NCBI GenBank assembly: GCA_000381565.1
Contig: KB906725.1
Span: 2,527,093-2,591,092 of the forward strand
DNA length: 64,000 bases
Direction: 5' to 3'
Source of the DNA: Oxalobacteraceae bacterium AB_14
Lineage (GTDB): Bacteria; Pseudomonadota; Gammaproteobacteria; Burkholderiales; Burkholderiaceae_D
In this document: positions 18,390-26,859 of the stretch, in pieces
Position numbering within the stretch: the first letter of the stretch is position 1
How the letters are laid out: each line of letters begins with the position of its first letter
Notes under the pieces: generated by a model
The model's database searches: none
The model's input: the letters and a program-made list of their open reading frames with translations, nothing else
What the model was told of the DNA's origin: nothing
Translations under genes and position numbers: made by a program

Positions 18390-19157
18390 CTATTTTTGCG
18401 GGATCTGCTTGAACAGCGCGCGGTGGCTTTGCTCGATCGCGGCCAGGCTGTTTTGCGCCAGCGTGCTGCGCAGGCCGAACAGGTGGTATTCGGCCCGCCG
18501 GTCGTGCTGCTGGGCCTTGGCCAGCGCCAGCAGCAGGCGGTCGCGGTGGCTGTCGAGGAAGGGGATTTCCGTCTCCAGCATGCCGAGCACGATGTGTTCC
18601 TCGTTGTCGCCGGTCTTGCCGTACAGGCGCAGCAAGGTGCGCATGGCGCCCAGCAGTTCCTGCATAGCCTGGTGGCCGTCGCGCAGCAGTTCCTGCACCG
18701 CCGCTTCCTGCGCCGGCCGGGTGAGCGCGCGCGCCAGCAGCCGGGTCAGGCCGGCGTAGGCGTTGACGTGGCGGTCGTCGATGCCGTTGTCGGGCCAGGC
18801 CTTGATGCCGCCGCTCATCGCCTTGACCTGGTCCTCGAGGTCGTAGCGGTGGTCGCCGGCCAGCTGGCCCAGGGCCTGCATATACGCTTGCACGCCGGCT
18901 TGCAGCTTGACGAAGTCGTCGCAGGCGGCCTGGCGCTGGCTGTCGAGCTGGCGCTCGCGGGCGTCGGCGGCGGGATCCAGGAACGGTTGTTCGCGCTGGT
19001 AGGTGTTGCGGTAGCGCTCGGTCAGTTCATGGTAGGCGCCCAGCTTGGGCGACTGGGCGGCGAAGGCGCGTACCTGCGCCATCCGGGGCGTGCTGCTGGC
19101 GCAGCCGCCGAGCAGGGCCAGCAATCCGAGGATCAGCAATGCACGGGTGAGTTTCAT
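18390..19157 (-). CDS. putative lipoprotein, helical, unknown
   Basis: 255 residues beginning MKLTRALLILGLLALLGGC: a lipoprotein signal with lipobox LGGC. The mature protein is helical, charged and has no other cysteine beyond one in QAACDDF. ATG at 19157 is chosen because GGAG lies 7 bases upstream; an upstream in-frame GTG would overlap that site. Predicted to be periplasmic, anchored to the inner or outer membrane (residue after Cys is Ala, which does not favour inner-membrane retention). Partner is the gene at 17943. Confidence 0.65.
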   Translation of the reverse strand: MKLTRALLILGLLALLGGCASSTPRMAQVRAFAAQSPKLGAYHELTERYRNTYQREQPFLDPAADARERQLDSQRQAACDDFVKLQAGVQAYMQALGQLAGDHRYDLEDQVKAMSGGIKAWPDNGIDDRHVNAYAGLTRLLARALTRPAQEAAVQELLRDGHQAMQELLGAMRTLLRLYGKTGDNEEHIVLGMLETEIPFLDSHRDRLLLALAKAQQHDRRAEYHLFGLRSTLAQNSLAAIEQSHRALFKQIPQK

Positions 19158-19225
19158 GGGGCGCTCCACGAGGTGTACAGGTATTTTTGTCCCGGCTGGC
19201 GACCTGCGTGTTGCGAATGCGCAGA

Positions 19226-20005
19226 TCAGGTGGCCAGCGCCTGGCGCCAGCCCAGGCCGGCCACGGTGTCGCCGGCCGGGATGTACTCGCAGCCCAGCCA
19301 GCCGTCGTAGCCGATGGCGTCGATGTGGCGCAACAGGTGGCGGTAGTTGATCTCGCCGGTGCCCGGCTCGTGGCGGCCGGGGGTGTCGGCGATCTGCATG
19401 TGCCTGATCATCGGCAGCTGGGCGCGGATCGTGTTGCTCAGCTCGCCCTCCATGCGCTGCATGTGATAGATGTCGTACTGCAGGAACAGGTTCGGGCTGC
19501 CGGTCTCGGCGATGATGTCCAGCGCCTGGCGGCTGTGGTTGAGGAAGTAGCCCGGCATGTCGTAGTGGTTGATCGGCTCGATCAACAGCTCGATGCCGTG
19601 CGGCGCCAGCACGGCGGCGGCGTGGCGCAGGTTGTCGACGTAGGTGGCGTGGGCGCGCTCCGGCGCCACGCCGGCCGGGAGCTTGCCGGCCATGCAGTGC
19701 AGGCGGGGCGCGCCCAGTTCGGTCGCATATTCCAGCGCGCTCTGCACGCCGGCGCGGAACTCGTCCTGGCGGCGCGGATCGCAGGCCATGCCGCGCTCGC
19801 CGGCGTTCCAGTCGCCGCAGGGCAGGTTGAACAGCACCAGTTGCAGTTGATGGCGGCGCAGGCGCTCGGCCAACTGCTCGGCCTCGTAGGCGTAGGGGAA
19901 CAGGAATTCGACGCCGTCGAAGCCGGCCTCGCGGGCCAGCGCGAAGCGTTCCAGGAAAGGCGCTTCGTTGAACAGCATGGACAGGTTGGCGGCGAATTTG
20001 GGCAT
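19226..20005 (-). CDS. hyi: hydroxypyruvate isomerase family protein
   Basis: 259 residues, the usual Hyi length, opening MPKFAANLSMLFNE and carrying LVLFNLPCGDWNAGERG, LIEPINHYDMPGYFL, LQYDIYHMQRMEG and WLGCEYIPAG. These match the Hyi/OtnI group of xylose-isomerase-like TIM barrels, with the metal-binding Glu in IEPIN, Asp in YDIYH, and Glu in CEYIP. The enzyme interconverts hydroxypyruvate and tartronate semialdehyde in glyoxylate metabolism; OtnI-type paralogues act on 2-oxo-tetronates. No glyoxylate carboligase or tartronate reductase is nearby. Confidence 0.88.
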   Translation of the reverse strand: MPKFAANLSMLFNEAPFLERFALAREAGFDGVEFLFPYAYEAEQLAERLRRHQLQLVLFNLPCGDWNAGERGMACDPRRQDEFRAGVQSALEYATELGAPRLHCMAGKLPAGVAPERAHATYVDNLRHAAAVLAPHGIELLIEPINHYDMPGYFLNHSRQALDIIAETGSPNLFLQYDIYHMQRMEGELSNTIRAQLPMIRHMQIADTPGRHEPGTGEINYRHLLRHIDAIGYDGWLGCEYIPAGDTVAGLGWRQALAT

Positions 20006-20071
20006 GGACGGCTCCGGGCGGACTGTGGCGGAGCCGCTATCGTAATCGATATTCGGCGCGGGCGAGGCACG

Positions 20072-20097
20072 AAAAAAAACCACCGCGAGGGTGGTTT
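20072..20097 (-). terminator. terminator of rhlE
   Basis: AAACCACC / GGTGGTTT stem with a 5-base loop; on the minus strand it is followed by a T tract (A run at 20072-20079 on plus). It begins about 13 bases beyond the rhlE stop codon. Confidence 0.85.
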
Positions 20098-20109
20098 GTG
20101 GGGAGTTGC

Positions 20110-21519
20110 TTATCGGCCGCGGCCGCCGGAGCGGTGCTGGGCCGCCGAGCGCGGGGCGCTGGTGCCGGTGCGTGGACCGCCGCCGGCCGGCGCGCCAGGA
20201 GCGCGTGGCTTGCCGCCGCCGTTGCCGCCACCGCCGCCAGCAGGCTTGGCGCCGGCTGCGGCAGGCTTGCCGCGTCCGCCGCCGTTACGGCCGCCACCGC
20301 CGCCACCGCCGTTGCGATGGCCAGGGCCGCCGCTGCGCAGTTGCACTGGCTGTGGACGGGCGTTCAGGTCCGGCTCGAAGCCAGGGATCACTTCACGCGG
20401 CAGGGTTTGCTTGATCAGCTTCTCGATGTCCTTCAGCATGTCGTGCTCGTCCACGCAGACCAGCGATACCGCTTCGCCGGTGGCGCCGGCGCGGCCGGTA
20501 CGGCCGATGCGGTGCACATAGTCTTCCGGAATGTTCGGCAGGTCGTAGTTGACCACGTGCGGCAGCTGGTCGATGTCGATGCCGCGCGCGGCGATGTCGG
20601 TGGCCACCAGCACTTGCAGCTTGTTGTCCTTGAACTCGGACAGCGCCTTGGTGCGCGCCGACTGGCTCTTGTTGCCGTGGATCGCCATCGCGCCGATGCC
20701 GTCGCCGCCGAGCTGTTCCACCAGCTTGTTGGCGCCGTGCTTGGTGCGGGTGAACACCAGCACCTGCGACCAGTTGTTCGACTTGATCAGGTGCGACAGC
20801 ATCGGATGCTTCTTGTCGCGGTCGACCGGGTGGATCATCTGGGCGATCACTTCGACCGCCGAATTGCGGCGCGCCACTTCGATCATGGCGGGCTTGTTCA
20901 GCAGGCCGTCGGCCAGCGCCTTGATCTCGTCCGAGAAGGTGGCCGAGAACAGCAGGTTCTGGCGCTTGGGCGGCAGCGCGGCCAGCACTTTCTTGATATC
21001 GCGGATGAAGCCCATGTCGAGCATGCGGTCGGCTTCGTCCAGGATCAGGATTTCCACGTGCGACAGGTTGACGGTGCGCTGTTCCATGTGGTCCAGCAGG
21101 CGGCCAGGGGTGGCGACCAGGATGTCGACGCCGTGCTTGAGCTGCTTGATCTGCGGATTGATGCCGACGCCACCGAAGATCACGGTGGAGTTCAGCTTGG
21201 TGTACTTGCCGTAGATGCGCACGCTTTCCTCGACCTGGGCCGCGAGTTCGCGGGTCGGGGTCAGGATCAGCGCGCGGATCGGGCGGGCAGTGGTGTTGCT
21301 GGTGATCGCCGCGCCCTTGGCGTCGGTCGACAGGCGGTGCAGGATGGGCAGGGTGAAGCCGGCGGTCTTGCCGGTGCCGGTTTGTGCGCCTGCCAGCAGG
21401 TCGCCGCCATTCAATACAGCGGGGATCGCCTGCTGTTGAATAGGGGTGGGCGAGGTGTAGCCGGCTTCGGTAACAGCGCGGACGATAGCGTCGGACAAAC
21501 CGAGGGTAGAGAATGACAT
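20110..21519 (-). CDS. rhlE: DEAD-box RNA helicase RhlE
   Basis: 469 residues: Q motif (TSPTPIQQQAIP), Walker A GAQTGTGKT, PTRELA, DEAD in LDEADRML, SAT (FSATFSDEI), and C-terminal helicase motifs ARGIDI and HRIGRTGRAG, followed by a basic Gly/Asn/Arg-rich tail (about 385-469). RhlE-type helicases help ribosome maturation and RNA decay. The RGG-like tail is expected to bind RNA nonspecifically and may promote condensates. The opening MSFSTLGLSDAIV is typical of RhlE. Confidence 0.92.
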   Translation of the reverse strand: MSFSTLGLSDAIVRAVTEAGYTSPTPIQQQAIPAVLNGGDLLAGAQTGTGKTAGFTLPILHRLSTDAKGAAITSNTTARPIRALILTPTRELAAQVEESVRIYGKYTKLNSTVIFGGVGINPQIKQLKHGVDILVATPGRLLDHMEQRTVNLSHVEILILDEADRMLDMGFIRDIKKVLAALPPKRQNLLFSATFSDEIKALADGLLNKPAMIEVARRNSAVEVIAQMIHPVDRDKKHPMLSHLIKSNNWSQVLVFTRTKHGANKLVEQLGGDGIGAMAIHGNKSQSARTKALSEFKDNKLQVLVATDIAARGIDIDQLPHVVNYDLPNIPEDYVHRIGRTGRAGATGEAVSLVCVDEHDMLKDIEKLIKQTLPREVIPGFEPDLNARPQPVQLRSGGPGHRNGGGGGGGRNGGGRGKPAAAGAKPAGGGGGNGGGKPRAPGAPAGGGPRTGTSAPRSAAQHRSGGRGR

Positions 21520-21668
21520 GAATGACTTTTTGTTAAGATAGGCCTGTCGCGTTCAAGGCGCCAGTCGCAGGCAATCAGAGTGAATGACACTGCGGCTAAA
21601 GGACTGGTCAGAGTGCCGCAGGCCTGAGTATAACAGCTTAGGTCAACTCATGTTTCATATCGGAAATG

Positions 21669-21730
21669 AAAAATCCCCTGTGCGCCTGAGGCGGCCAAGG
21701 CCGCCCCATGGCCACAGGGGATTTTTTTTT
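21669..21730. terminator. bidirectional terminator between suhB and rhlE
   Basis: AAAAATCCCCTGTG / CACAGGGGATTTTT, 14-bp perfect arms, with an inner GGCGGCCAAGGCCGCC palindrome and a T9 run on the plus side. On the minus strand it ends suhB transcription before rhlE. The rest of 21520-21758 holds no convincing gene. Confidence 0.85.
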
Positions 21731-21758
21731 GTAACAAACATTCTAATTTTTTTATTGC

Positions 21759-22565
21759 TTAAGCCTTAGTCTGCTCACCGAACGGCGACAGCAGGCCGAC
21801 CATCTGGCTGAAGATCTTCGGGCTGGCGGCGATGATGTCGCCCTTGTACAGGTAGTCGGACTCGCCGCTGAACTCGCCGACGATGCCGCCCGATTCCGTC
21901 ACCATCAAGGCGCCGGCGGCGATGTCCCAAGGCTTCAGGCCTTTTTCATAGAAGCCGTCCAGGCGGCCGGCGGCCACGTAGGCCAGGTCCAGCGCGGCGC
22001 TGCCCGGGCGGCGCACGCCGTGGCAGCGTTCGGCCATGATGCCGTACATCTTCAGGTATTCGTCCAGCGCGCGGGCGTTGCCGGCCACGTAGCCGGTCGA
22101 CAGCAGCGCGTTGGCGATGCGGTCGAGCTTGGTGACGCGGATGCGCTTGTCGTTCAGGTAGGCGCCGGCGCCCTTGGTGGCGGTGAACAGGTCGTTGCGC
22201 ACCGGATCGTAGATGACGGCCTGGGTGATCACGCCGCGCTGCGACAGCGCGATCGAGATCGAGTATTGCGGGAAGCCGTGCATGAAGTTGGTGGTGCCAT
22301 CGAGCGGGTCGATGATCCAGGTGTATTCAGTCTCGTCGTTGGCGTTCTTGGACGGGCCCGACTCTTCGCACAGGAAGGCGTGGTCGGGATAAGCTTTGGA
22401 CAGCACCTCGACGATGGCCTGTTCGGCCGCCTGGTCGACGTCGGTGACGAAGTCCTTGTGGTTTTTCTCGGTGACGATAACGCGGTCGAGGTCGAACGAC
22501 GCGCGGTTGATGACGGCGGCGGCGCGGCGGGCGGCTTTGATCGCCGTGTTGAGCATTGGGTGCAT
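21759..22565 (-). CDS. suhB: inositol-1-monophosphatase SuhB
   Basis: 268 residues with every catalytic motif of the IMPase family: FVTDVDQ, the CEESG glutamate pair, WIIDPLDGTTNF and PWDIAAG. It dephosphorylates inositol 1-phosphate in Mg2+-dependent fashion; in E. coli SuhB is also a component of the rRNA antitermination complex with NusB. It is divergent from trmJ, the same arrangement found in many gammaproteobacteria and betaproteobacteria, across a 159-bp promoter region. Confidence 0.93.
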   Translation of the reverse strand: MHPMLNTAIKAARRAAAVINRASFDLDRVIVTEKNHKDFVTDVDQAAEQAIVEVLSKAYPDHAFLCEESGPSKNANDETEYTWIIDPLDGTTNFMHGFPQYSISIALSQRGVITQAVIYDPVRNDLFTATKGAGAYLNDKRIRVTKLDRIANALLSTGYVAGNARALDEYLKMYGIMAERCHGVRRPGSAALDLAYVAAGRLDGFYEKGLKPWDIAAGALMVTESGGIVGEFSGESDYLYKGDIIAASPKIFSQMVGLLSPFGEQTKA

Positions 22566-22724
22566 GTAAGCTTTTCCGTTAAAAGAACGCTAACGCCCAC
22601 CGGGGGCCTCAGCCTGCCCGGCAGCACATTAGTGTACAAGAGTGAATTAAAGAGCGGAGCGGCGGCGACAGGGTAAAATCCCGGGGAATTTGTGTATCGA
22701 TACCGCGCAATAGCGCTATTTTAA

Positions 22725-23513
22725 ATGAACCTGCCTGAAATCAACACCAATCTTTTTAAACAGCTGCGATTTATCCTGGTCGAGACCAGCCGCGCGGGCA
22801 ATATCGGCGCCGTGGCGCGGGCCATGAAAACCATGGGTTTCAGCGACCTGGTGCTGGTGACGCCCCGTTTCGAGCACGCGCTGCAAGACCCGGAGGCGGT
22901 GGCCTTCGCCAGCGGCGCCGGCGACATCCTGGCCGGCGCGCGGGTGGTCGGCAGCATGGCCGAGGCGCTCGACGGCGTCAATTTCGCCGCCGCCGTGTCG
23001 GCCCGGCTGCGCGAATATTCGCCGCCGGTGCTGACCCCGCGCGAGCTGGCCGGGCAGCTGGCGGCCCAGCCCGGGCTGCGCGCGGCCCTGATCTTCGGCA
23101 ACGAGCGCTTCGGCCTGCCCAACCAGATCGTCGAAAAATGTCATGTTTTGATCAATATTCCAGCCAACCCGGACTACGCGTCGCTGAACCTGTCGCAGGC
23201 GGCGCAGGTGCTGGCCTACGAATGCCGGATGGCGCTGCTGGACGGCGCGCCGCCGGCGCTGAACACGCGCCGGCCCGGCGGCGACGCCAACGAGATAGGC
23301 TTCCAGGGCGAGGCCGCCAGCGCCGCGCAGATCGAGGGCATGTACCGGCACCTGGAGCAGTCGCTGGTGGAGATCGGCTTCCTCGACGCCGGCAACCCGC
23401 GCAAGCTGATGCCGCGCCTCAAGCGCATGTTCGCCCGCGCCCAGCTGGAGACCGAGGAAGTCAACATCCTGCGCGGCATCGCCCGCCACATGGTGGGCAA
23501 GCGCAAGGACTGA
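22725..23513 (+). CDS. trmJ: tRNA (cytidine/uridine-2'-O-)-methyltransferase TrmJ
   Basis: 262 residues of the SPOUT family: FILVETSRAGNIGAVARAMKTMGF (motif 1), ALIFGNERFGLPN (motif 2) and INIPANPDYASLNLSQAAQVLAYE (motif 3, knot). TrmJ methylates ribose at position 32 of several tRNAs. The C-terminal extension RLKRMFARAQLETEEVNILRGIARHM fits TrmJ and separates it from TrmL. Ribosome binding site before the ATG is poor; TTTTAA precedes it. Confidence 0.92.
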   Translation: MNLPEINTNLFKQLRFILVETSRAGNIGAVARAMKTMGFSDLVLVTPRFEHALQDPEAVAFASGAGDILAGARVVGSMAEALDGVNFAAAVSARLREYSPPVLTPRELAGQLAAQPGLRAALIFGNERFGLPNQIVEKCHVLINIPANPDYASLNLSQAAQVLAYECRMALLDGAPPALNTRRPGGDANEIGFQGEAASAAQIEGMYRHLEQSLVEIGFLDAGNPRKLMPRLKRMFARAQLETEEVNILRGIARHMVGKRKD

Positions 23514-23640
23514 GGCGCGCAGCAGCGCCTGGAACTGGCCTGTGCGCGCCGACTAGACGCGAGGCTCTATTTTTTGCGCGCAAGGTTTTCCGCCCGTTCA
23601 CGTACACTAGCTGGATTAAAAAAACCAGACGGACGGAGAC

Positions 23641-24165
23641 ATGACCACCCGCAGATCTTTCCTCAAGATCGGCGCGGCCGCTGCGATCACCCTCGCAGTC
23701 GGCGGCGCCGTCTATCGCCTGACGCATCCGCCGGCGCTGCCCCATCCCTTCACGCTGGACGGCGACGCCAGGGCCGTGCTGGCCGCCATCGCGCCGGTCA
23801 TGCTGGGCCCGGTGCTGCCGGCCGAGGCGGCCGCGCGCGCGGCGGCGCTGGACGGCGCCATGACGCGCACCCTGGCCGCCATCCACGGCCTGCCGCTGGG
23901 CACGCAAAAAGAAGTGCAGGACCTGTTCGGCCTGCTGGCGCTGGCGCCCGCGCGGCGCTGGCTGGCCGGCGTCTCCGGCAGCTGGGAGCAGGCCGCGCCG
24001 CAGCAGGTGGCGGCCTTCCTGGACCACTGGCGCCACCATCGCCTCGCCACCTTGCAGACGGCCTACCTGGCCTTGCATGACTTGATCCTCGGCCCGTGGT
24101 ACGCGGAGCCGTCGTCGTGGGCCGCGATCGGCTATCCCGGTCCGCTGAAGGAGCTGCAGAAATGA
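23641..24165 (+). CDS. Tat-signal small subunit of GMC dehydrogenase (gluconate 2-dehydrogenase subunit 3-like)
   Basis: 174 residues opening MTTRRSFLKIG, a twin-arginine export motif (RRSFLK), followed by a hydrophobic stretch. The rest is helical and resembles the small subunit that accompanies membrane GMC dehydrogenases. Its stop codon overlaps the start of the GMC gene (ATGA at 24162-24165), so the two are coupled. In such systems the small subunit carries the folded FAD subunit through the Tat pathway. The family match is by layout and weak motif similarity. Confidence 0.72.
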   Translation: MTTRRSFLKIGAAAAITLAVGGAVYRLTHPPALPHPFTLDGDARAVLAAIAPVMLGPVLPAEAAARAAALDGAMTRTLAAIHGLPLGTQKEVQDLFGLLALAPARRWLAGVSGSWEQAAPQQVAAFLDHWRHHRLATLQTAYLALHDLILGPWYAEPSSWAAIGYPGPLKELQK

Positions 24166-25817
24166 GTAACACCAATATCCCGATCGCCGCCGCCAAGGGC
24201 GCCATCCCCGACCCGATCCGGGCCGGCCTGGCCGCCGGCTGGCGCGTCACCGACTGCGCCCGGCTGGACGCCGACCTGACCCTGGATGCGGACGTGATCA
24301 TCGTCGGCAGCGGCGCCGGCGGCGGCGTCAGCGCCGAGATCCTGGCGCTGTCCGGCCTGCGCGTGCTGATCGTCGAGGAGGGCGCGCTGCGCTCCTCGTC
24401 CGACTTCAACATGAAGGAAGCCGAAGCCTATCCGCAGCTGTACCAGGAGTCGGCGGCGCGCAAGACGCGCGACAAGGGCATCAACATCCTGCAGGGGCGC
24501 ACCGTCGGCGGCAGCACCACCGTCAACTGGACCAGCAGCTTCCGCACGCCCGACATCACGCTGGCGTATTGGACCAGGCAGTATGGCTTGAAGGACTACA
24601 CGCCGGAACAACTGGCGCCGTGGTTCGGCATGGTGGAGCAGCGCCTCAACATCAGCGACTGGGCCGCCGCGCCCAACGAGAACAACGACCTGCTGCGCCG
24701 CGGCGCCGCCAAGCTGGGCATTCCGACCGGGCTGATACGGCGCAACGTCAACGGTTGCTGGAACCTGGGCTACTGCGGCATGGGTTGCCCGACCAACGCC
24801 AAGCAGTCGATGCTGGTCACCACCATCCCCGGCGCGCTGACCCAGGGCGCGACCCTGCTGACGCGGGCCCGCGCCGAGCGCTTCGTCATCCAGGGCGACA
24901 AGGTGGCGCAGCTCGATTGCGTCGCGCTCGACGCCGCCGGCCACGCGCCGAGCGGGCGCCGCGTCACGCTGCGCGCCAAGCACTACATCGTCGCCGGCGG
25001 CGCCATCAATTCGCCGGCGCTGCTGCTGCGCTCGGGCGCGCCCGATCCGCACGGCCTGCTGGGCAAGCGCACCTTCCTGCATCCGGTGGTGATCTCGGCC
25101 GGCACCTTCGCGCAGCGCGTGGACGGCTACGCCGGCGCGCCGCAGACGGTGTACTCCGACCACTTCCTGCACGACCAGCCGATCGACGGCCCGGTCGGCT
25201 ACAAGCTGGAGGTGCCGCCGCTGCATCCGCTGCTGCTGGCCACCACCACCGCCGGCTTCGGCGCCCAGCACGCCGGCGACATGGCGGGGTTCCCGCACAA
25301 GCAGGCCATCCTGGCGCTGCTGCGCGACGGTTTCCACGCCGACGCGCCCGGCGGCAGCGTGGCGCTCGACAGCCGCGGCGCGCCGGTGCTCGACTATCCG
25401 ATCAGCCAGTTCCTGTGGGACGGCGCGCGCCGCGCCTTCCTGACCATGGCCGAGATCCAGTTCGCCGCCGGCGCCCGGGACGTGTCGCCGGTGCACGAGT
25501 CGGCGCCGCGCTACACCAGCTGGGCGCAGGCCAGGGCCGGCATCGCCGCGCTGCCGCTCAAGCTGCTGGCGACGCGGGTGGTGTCGGCCCACGTGATGGG
25601 CGGCTGCACCATGTCCGACGACCAGCGCCAGGGCGTGTGCGGCGCCGACGGCCGCTACCACGGCCTGGCCAACCTGTCGGTGTACGACGGCTCGCTGTTC
25701 CCGACCTCGATCGGCGCCAATCCGCAGCTGTCGATCTACGGCGTGGTGGCGCGCCTGGCCAGCGGCCTGGCGCAGCAGCTGACCGGCAAGCCGGCGGCCC
25801 GGCCGCAGCGCACCTGA
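24162..25817 (+). CDS. GMC family FAD oxidoreductase
   Basis: 551 residues. The FAD Rossmann motif is VIIVGSGAGGGVSAEIL (46-61); then the GMC signature TVGGSTTVNWT, and near the C-terminus the catalytic His in SAHVMGGCTMSDD and Asn in NPQLSIYG. Cysteines in GYCGMGCPTNAKQS resemble GMC dehydrogenases of the choline/alcohol/sorbitol type. No signal peptide, fitting export on the Tat-signal subunit encoded just upstream. Periplasmic alcohol or sugar dehydrogenation is inferred, with electrons passing to a cytochrome c. The ATG at 24162 is preferred to in-frame upstream starts because of the ATGA overlap. Confidence 0.88.
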   Translation: MSNTNIPIAAAKGAIPDPIRAGLAAGWRVTDCARLDADLTLDADVIIVGSGAGGGVSAEILALSGLRVLIVEEGALRSSSDFNMKEAEAYPQLYQESAARKTRDKGINILQGRTVGGSTTVNWTSSFRTPDITLAYWTRQYGLKDYTPEQLAPWFGMVEQRLNISDWAAAPNENNDLLRRGAAKLGIPTGLIRRNVNGCWNLGYCGMGCPTNAKQSMLVTTIPGALTQGATLLTRARAERFVIQGDKVAQLDCVALDAAGHAPSGRRVTLRAKHYIVAGGAINSPALLLRSGAPDPHGLLGKRTFLHPVVISAGTFAQRVDGYAGAPQTVYSDHFLHDQPIDGPVGYKLEVPPLHPLLLATTTAGFGAQHAGDMAGFPHKQAILALLRDGFHADAPGGSVALDSRGAPVLDYPISQFLWDGARRAFLTMAEIQFAAGARDVSPVHESAPRYTSWAQARAGIAALPLKLLATRVVSAHVMGGCTMSDDQRQGVCGADGRYHGLANLSVYDGSLFPTSIGANPQLSIYGVVARLASGLAQQLTGKPAARPQRT

Positions 25818-25844
25818 TGCGGGCGGCGGGGGTATGATGGCGGC

Positions 25845-26789
25845 ATGATCAAACGCTGGATTATCCTGTTGCTGGCGGTGCAGGCCGGCGCCGCGCTGGC
25901 GCTGGCGGCGCTGTTGCACCAGCTGTGGCGGCCGGCCTGGCAGGCTGCGCTCAGTGCGCCGCTGGCGGCGCTGGCCTGTCTCGGCATCGGCCTGGCCGCG
26001 GTGTTGCTGGTGCGGATGGCGCTGTCGCTCAACAACTTCCTGCTCAGTTCGCGCGCCGGCAAGGGCGATCCGACGCCGGCCGCGCATGCGCTCAACCCGG
26101 CCAGCGCGGCCAGCCTGTTCCTGCATGAATTCAGCGCCTCGATGCTGACCTCGACCTATTACATGCTGCGTCCGCTGGGCATGCGCTTGCAGCCGGACGC
26201 GCGCGGCCTGCCGGTGCTGCTGATCCACGGCTACGCCTGCAACAGCGGCTACTGGCGGCCGCTGAGCGCGCAACTGGCGCGGGCCGGCGTCAGCCACTAC
26301 GGCATCGACCTGGAACCGCCGGGCGCCTCGATCGACAGCTACGCGCCGCAAGTGCAGGCGGCCATCGAGCGGCTGTGCGCGGCCACTGGCAGCGAGCAAG
26401 TCATCATCGTCGGCCACAGCATGGGCGGGCTGGTGGCGCGCGCCTGGCTGCGCCGCTACGGCGCGGCCGCCGTGGCGCGCGTGATCACGCTGGGCACGCC
26501 GCACCACGGCACCGCGCTGGCCCATTTCGGGCCGGGCGGCAACGCCGTGCAAATGCGCTACCGCAGCGCGTGGCTGGCGGCGCTGGCGGCGTCTGAGGCT
26601 AATTTGCAACGGAGCCTGTTCAGCTCCATTTATTCTGTCCATGACAACATCGTCGCGCCGCAGGATTCCGGCGCGCTGCCGGGGGCGCGCAACCTGGTGT
26701 TCGGCGCCGTCGGCCATGTGGCGCTGGGGCGCCACCCGGTCATCCTGCGTTGCGCCCTGGACGAAATCGCCGCCGTCGGCCGATTGTGA
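25845..26789 (+). CDS. triacylglycerol-lipase-like alpha/beta hydrolase
   Basis: 314 residues with two N-terminal hydrophobic helices (about 5-27 and 38-58), then an alpha/beta hydrolase domain: LLIHGYACNSGYW (oxyanion HG), nucleophile Ser192 in GHSMGG, TLGTPHHGT, an acidic residue in YSVHDNIV and His291 in VGHVALG. The pattern matches PGAP1/LipA-type lipases. The two helices suggest attachment to the inner membrane. It begins 27 bases after the GMC gene and may be cotranscribed. Confidence 0.85.
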   Translation: MIKRWIILLLAVQAGAALALAALLHQLWRPAWQAALSAPLAALACLGIGLAAVLLVRMALSLNNFLLSSRAGKGDPTPAAHALNPASAASLFLHEFSASMLTSTYYMLRPLGMRLQPDARGLPVLLIHGYACNSGYWRPLSAQLARAGVSHYGIDLEPPGASIDSYAPQVQAAIERLCAATGSEQVIIVGHSMGGLVARAWLRRYGAAAVARVITLGTPHHGTALAHFGPGGNAVQMRYRSAWLAALAASEANLQRSLFSSIYSVHDNIVAPQDSGALPGARNLVFGAVGHVALGRHPVILRCALDEIAAVGRL

Positions 26790-26859
26790 TTTTGTGTGAG
26801 TATTCGCGTTGCCGCTTACTGTATGTTGATTGGTGTGTAACCATCAATAGCAGGCAACA

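Noticed and set aside
21584..21769. 61-codon ORF over the suhB/rhlE terminator
   Set aside because: Reads through a perfect terminator hairpin, no ribosome binding site, Arg/Pro-rich shadow.
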